Assembly (NCBI RefSeq): GCF_001641265.1
Contig: NW_020167521.1
Coordinates: 2,108,001 to 2,172,000 of the forward strand
Direction: 5' to 3'
From: Pseudogymnoascus destructans
Taxonomy: Eukaryota; Ascomycota; Leotiomycetes; Thelebolales; Thelebolaceae
DNA length: 64,000 bases
In this document: in pieces, positions 63,441 through 64,000 of the stretch
How the letters are laid out: the number at the start of each line of letters is the position of its first letter
Position numbering within the stretch: position 1 is the first letter of the stretch
Position numbers and translations under genes: made by a program
The notes under the pieces: model-generated
What the model saw: the letters and a program-made list of their open reading frames with translations, nothing else
Databases searched by the model: none
Told to the model about the DNA's origin: nothing

Positions 63441-63915
63441 CGCGTCTGTATGATGCTGATGTATCTGTTCCTGCTTCGTTCGCAGCCGCAATCGTAGTCG
63501 TCGTGAGTGTAGTATATTATTTCTAGAGTACGATGATTGCGAGCGTATGTTCAAGCTGGAGTCGTGTATGAAGCTCCTGGAGAAAGGAGGGGTCGTAGGC
63601 GGGGAACTCGGGACGAGCTCACGAAGCGCCAGGCTGACGCGGGATGGTACACCAACACCGCTATGGTTGCGGGGCAGGGAGCGGTACATAGCCGCAGTGT
63701 GGTTTTGTTAGGAAGGTGTTTACTCCTTACCTGCATTTTAGGGAAGTGATTTGGTTGGTTTGGTTGTTGGTTTGGTTGGGGTTGGGCTAATGGCCGTGGT
63801 ATCAGAACCCCTGCGACGACCGAGATATTGCCAAGAGTTTTTGTTTTTGGGAAGGTCCGTAGAAAGTAGAAATCACAGGAATCCAGGCAGGCCGTTCGGC
63901 TTCAAGAGAAAAGAG

Positions 63916-63981
63916 AAAAGAGAACAGAATATGGGAATAAAAAAGTTCCAACTTTTTTATTCCCATATTCTGTTCTCTTTT
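63916..63981. repeat. Perfect 32-bp inverted repeat with 2-base spacer
   Basis: Arms 63916-63947 and 63950-63981 are exact complements separated by CC. It lies upstream of dpp3, 20 bp from the window edge. Confidence 0.95.
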
Positions 63982-64000
63982 CATATAATATATATAGCTA

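Noticed and set aside
1..64000. tRNA, rRNA or other structured RNA genes
   Set aside because: I looked for paired A-box/B-box promoters and rRNA-like stretches and found none convincing; a tRNAscan or Infernal run would settle this.

Overview
The window is nuclear DNA of a filamentous ascomycete (Pezizomycotina). The evidence is short GT-AG introns of about 47-240 nt with CTAAC/CTGAC branch sites, fungal-type Zn2Cys6 and LaeA-like proteins, a peroxisomal hydratase ending in SKL, chromovirus-type Ty3/gypsy retroelements and a Fot1/pogo transposon. The species is not identifiable by eye; all family names rest on recognised motifs, not on searches.

Layout. 1-3.3 kb: retroelement debris (partial gag, a solo-type LTR, and a C-to-T decayed gag of a second family). 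3.5-24.1 kb: a gene-rich block with a small zinc-binding 4F5-like protein, a 2-oxoglutarate/Fe(II) oxygenase, the U3 snoRNP WD40 protein Nan1/Utp17 divergent from RNA polymerase subunit Rpb10, an unrecognised 717-residue protein, the TFIIA large subunit, the APC/C activator Cdc20, and a LaeA-like methyltransferase. 24.3-26.1 kb: satellite-rich spacer. 26.5-45.1 kb: a transposon graveyard and nest. 46.2-63.4 kb: a second gene block with a NADAR-domain protein, proteasome ATPase Rpt5, Bcs1, a Zn2Cys6 factor, a peroxisomal MaoC-type hydratase and dipeptidyl peptidase III, with a large minisatellite and simple-sequence tract at 52.9-55.4 kb.

The most striking structure lies at 36.4-45.1 kb. A solo LTR (family C) is split by an LTR of family A, which is itself split by a full-length, apparently intact 6,999-bp chromovirus; the outer LTR is split a second time by an inverted C-family LTR. 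Every insertion has its own perfect 5-bp target duplication (GGTAG, TTACG, GTGTA, CCAAC), so the order of events can be read directly. The intact chromovirus has 475-bp LTRs differing at one base, gag and pol joined by a classical A_AAA_AAC -1 slippery site directly before the gag stop, a C-terminal chromodomain on the integrase, and an extra antisense ORF beside its 3' LTR encoding a small Zn2Cys6-like coiled-coil protein. Its LTR family shows a constant TATA-R-U5 half and interchangeable U3 halves.

The host genes are mostly housekeeping (ribosome biogenesis, transcription, proteasome, respiratory assembly, cell cycle, beta-oxidation); I see no co-functional cluster apart from the shared Nan1/Rpb10 promoter. 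The 3' end of dipeptidyl peptidase III carries an apparent one-base frameshift in a homopolymer.
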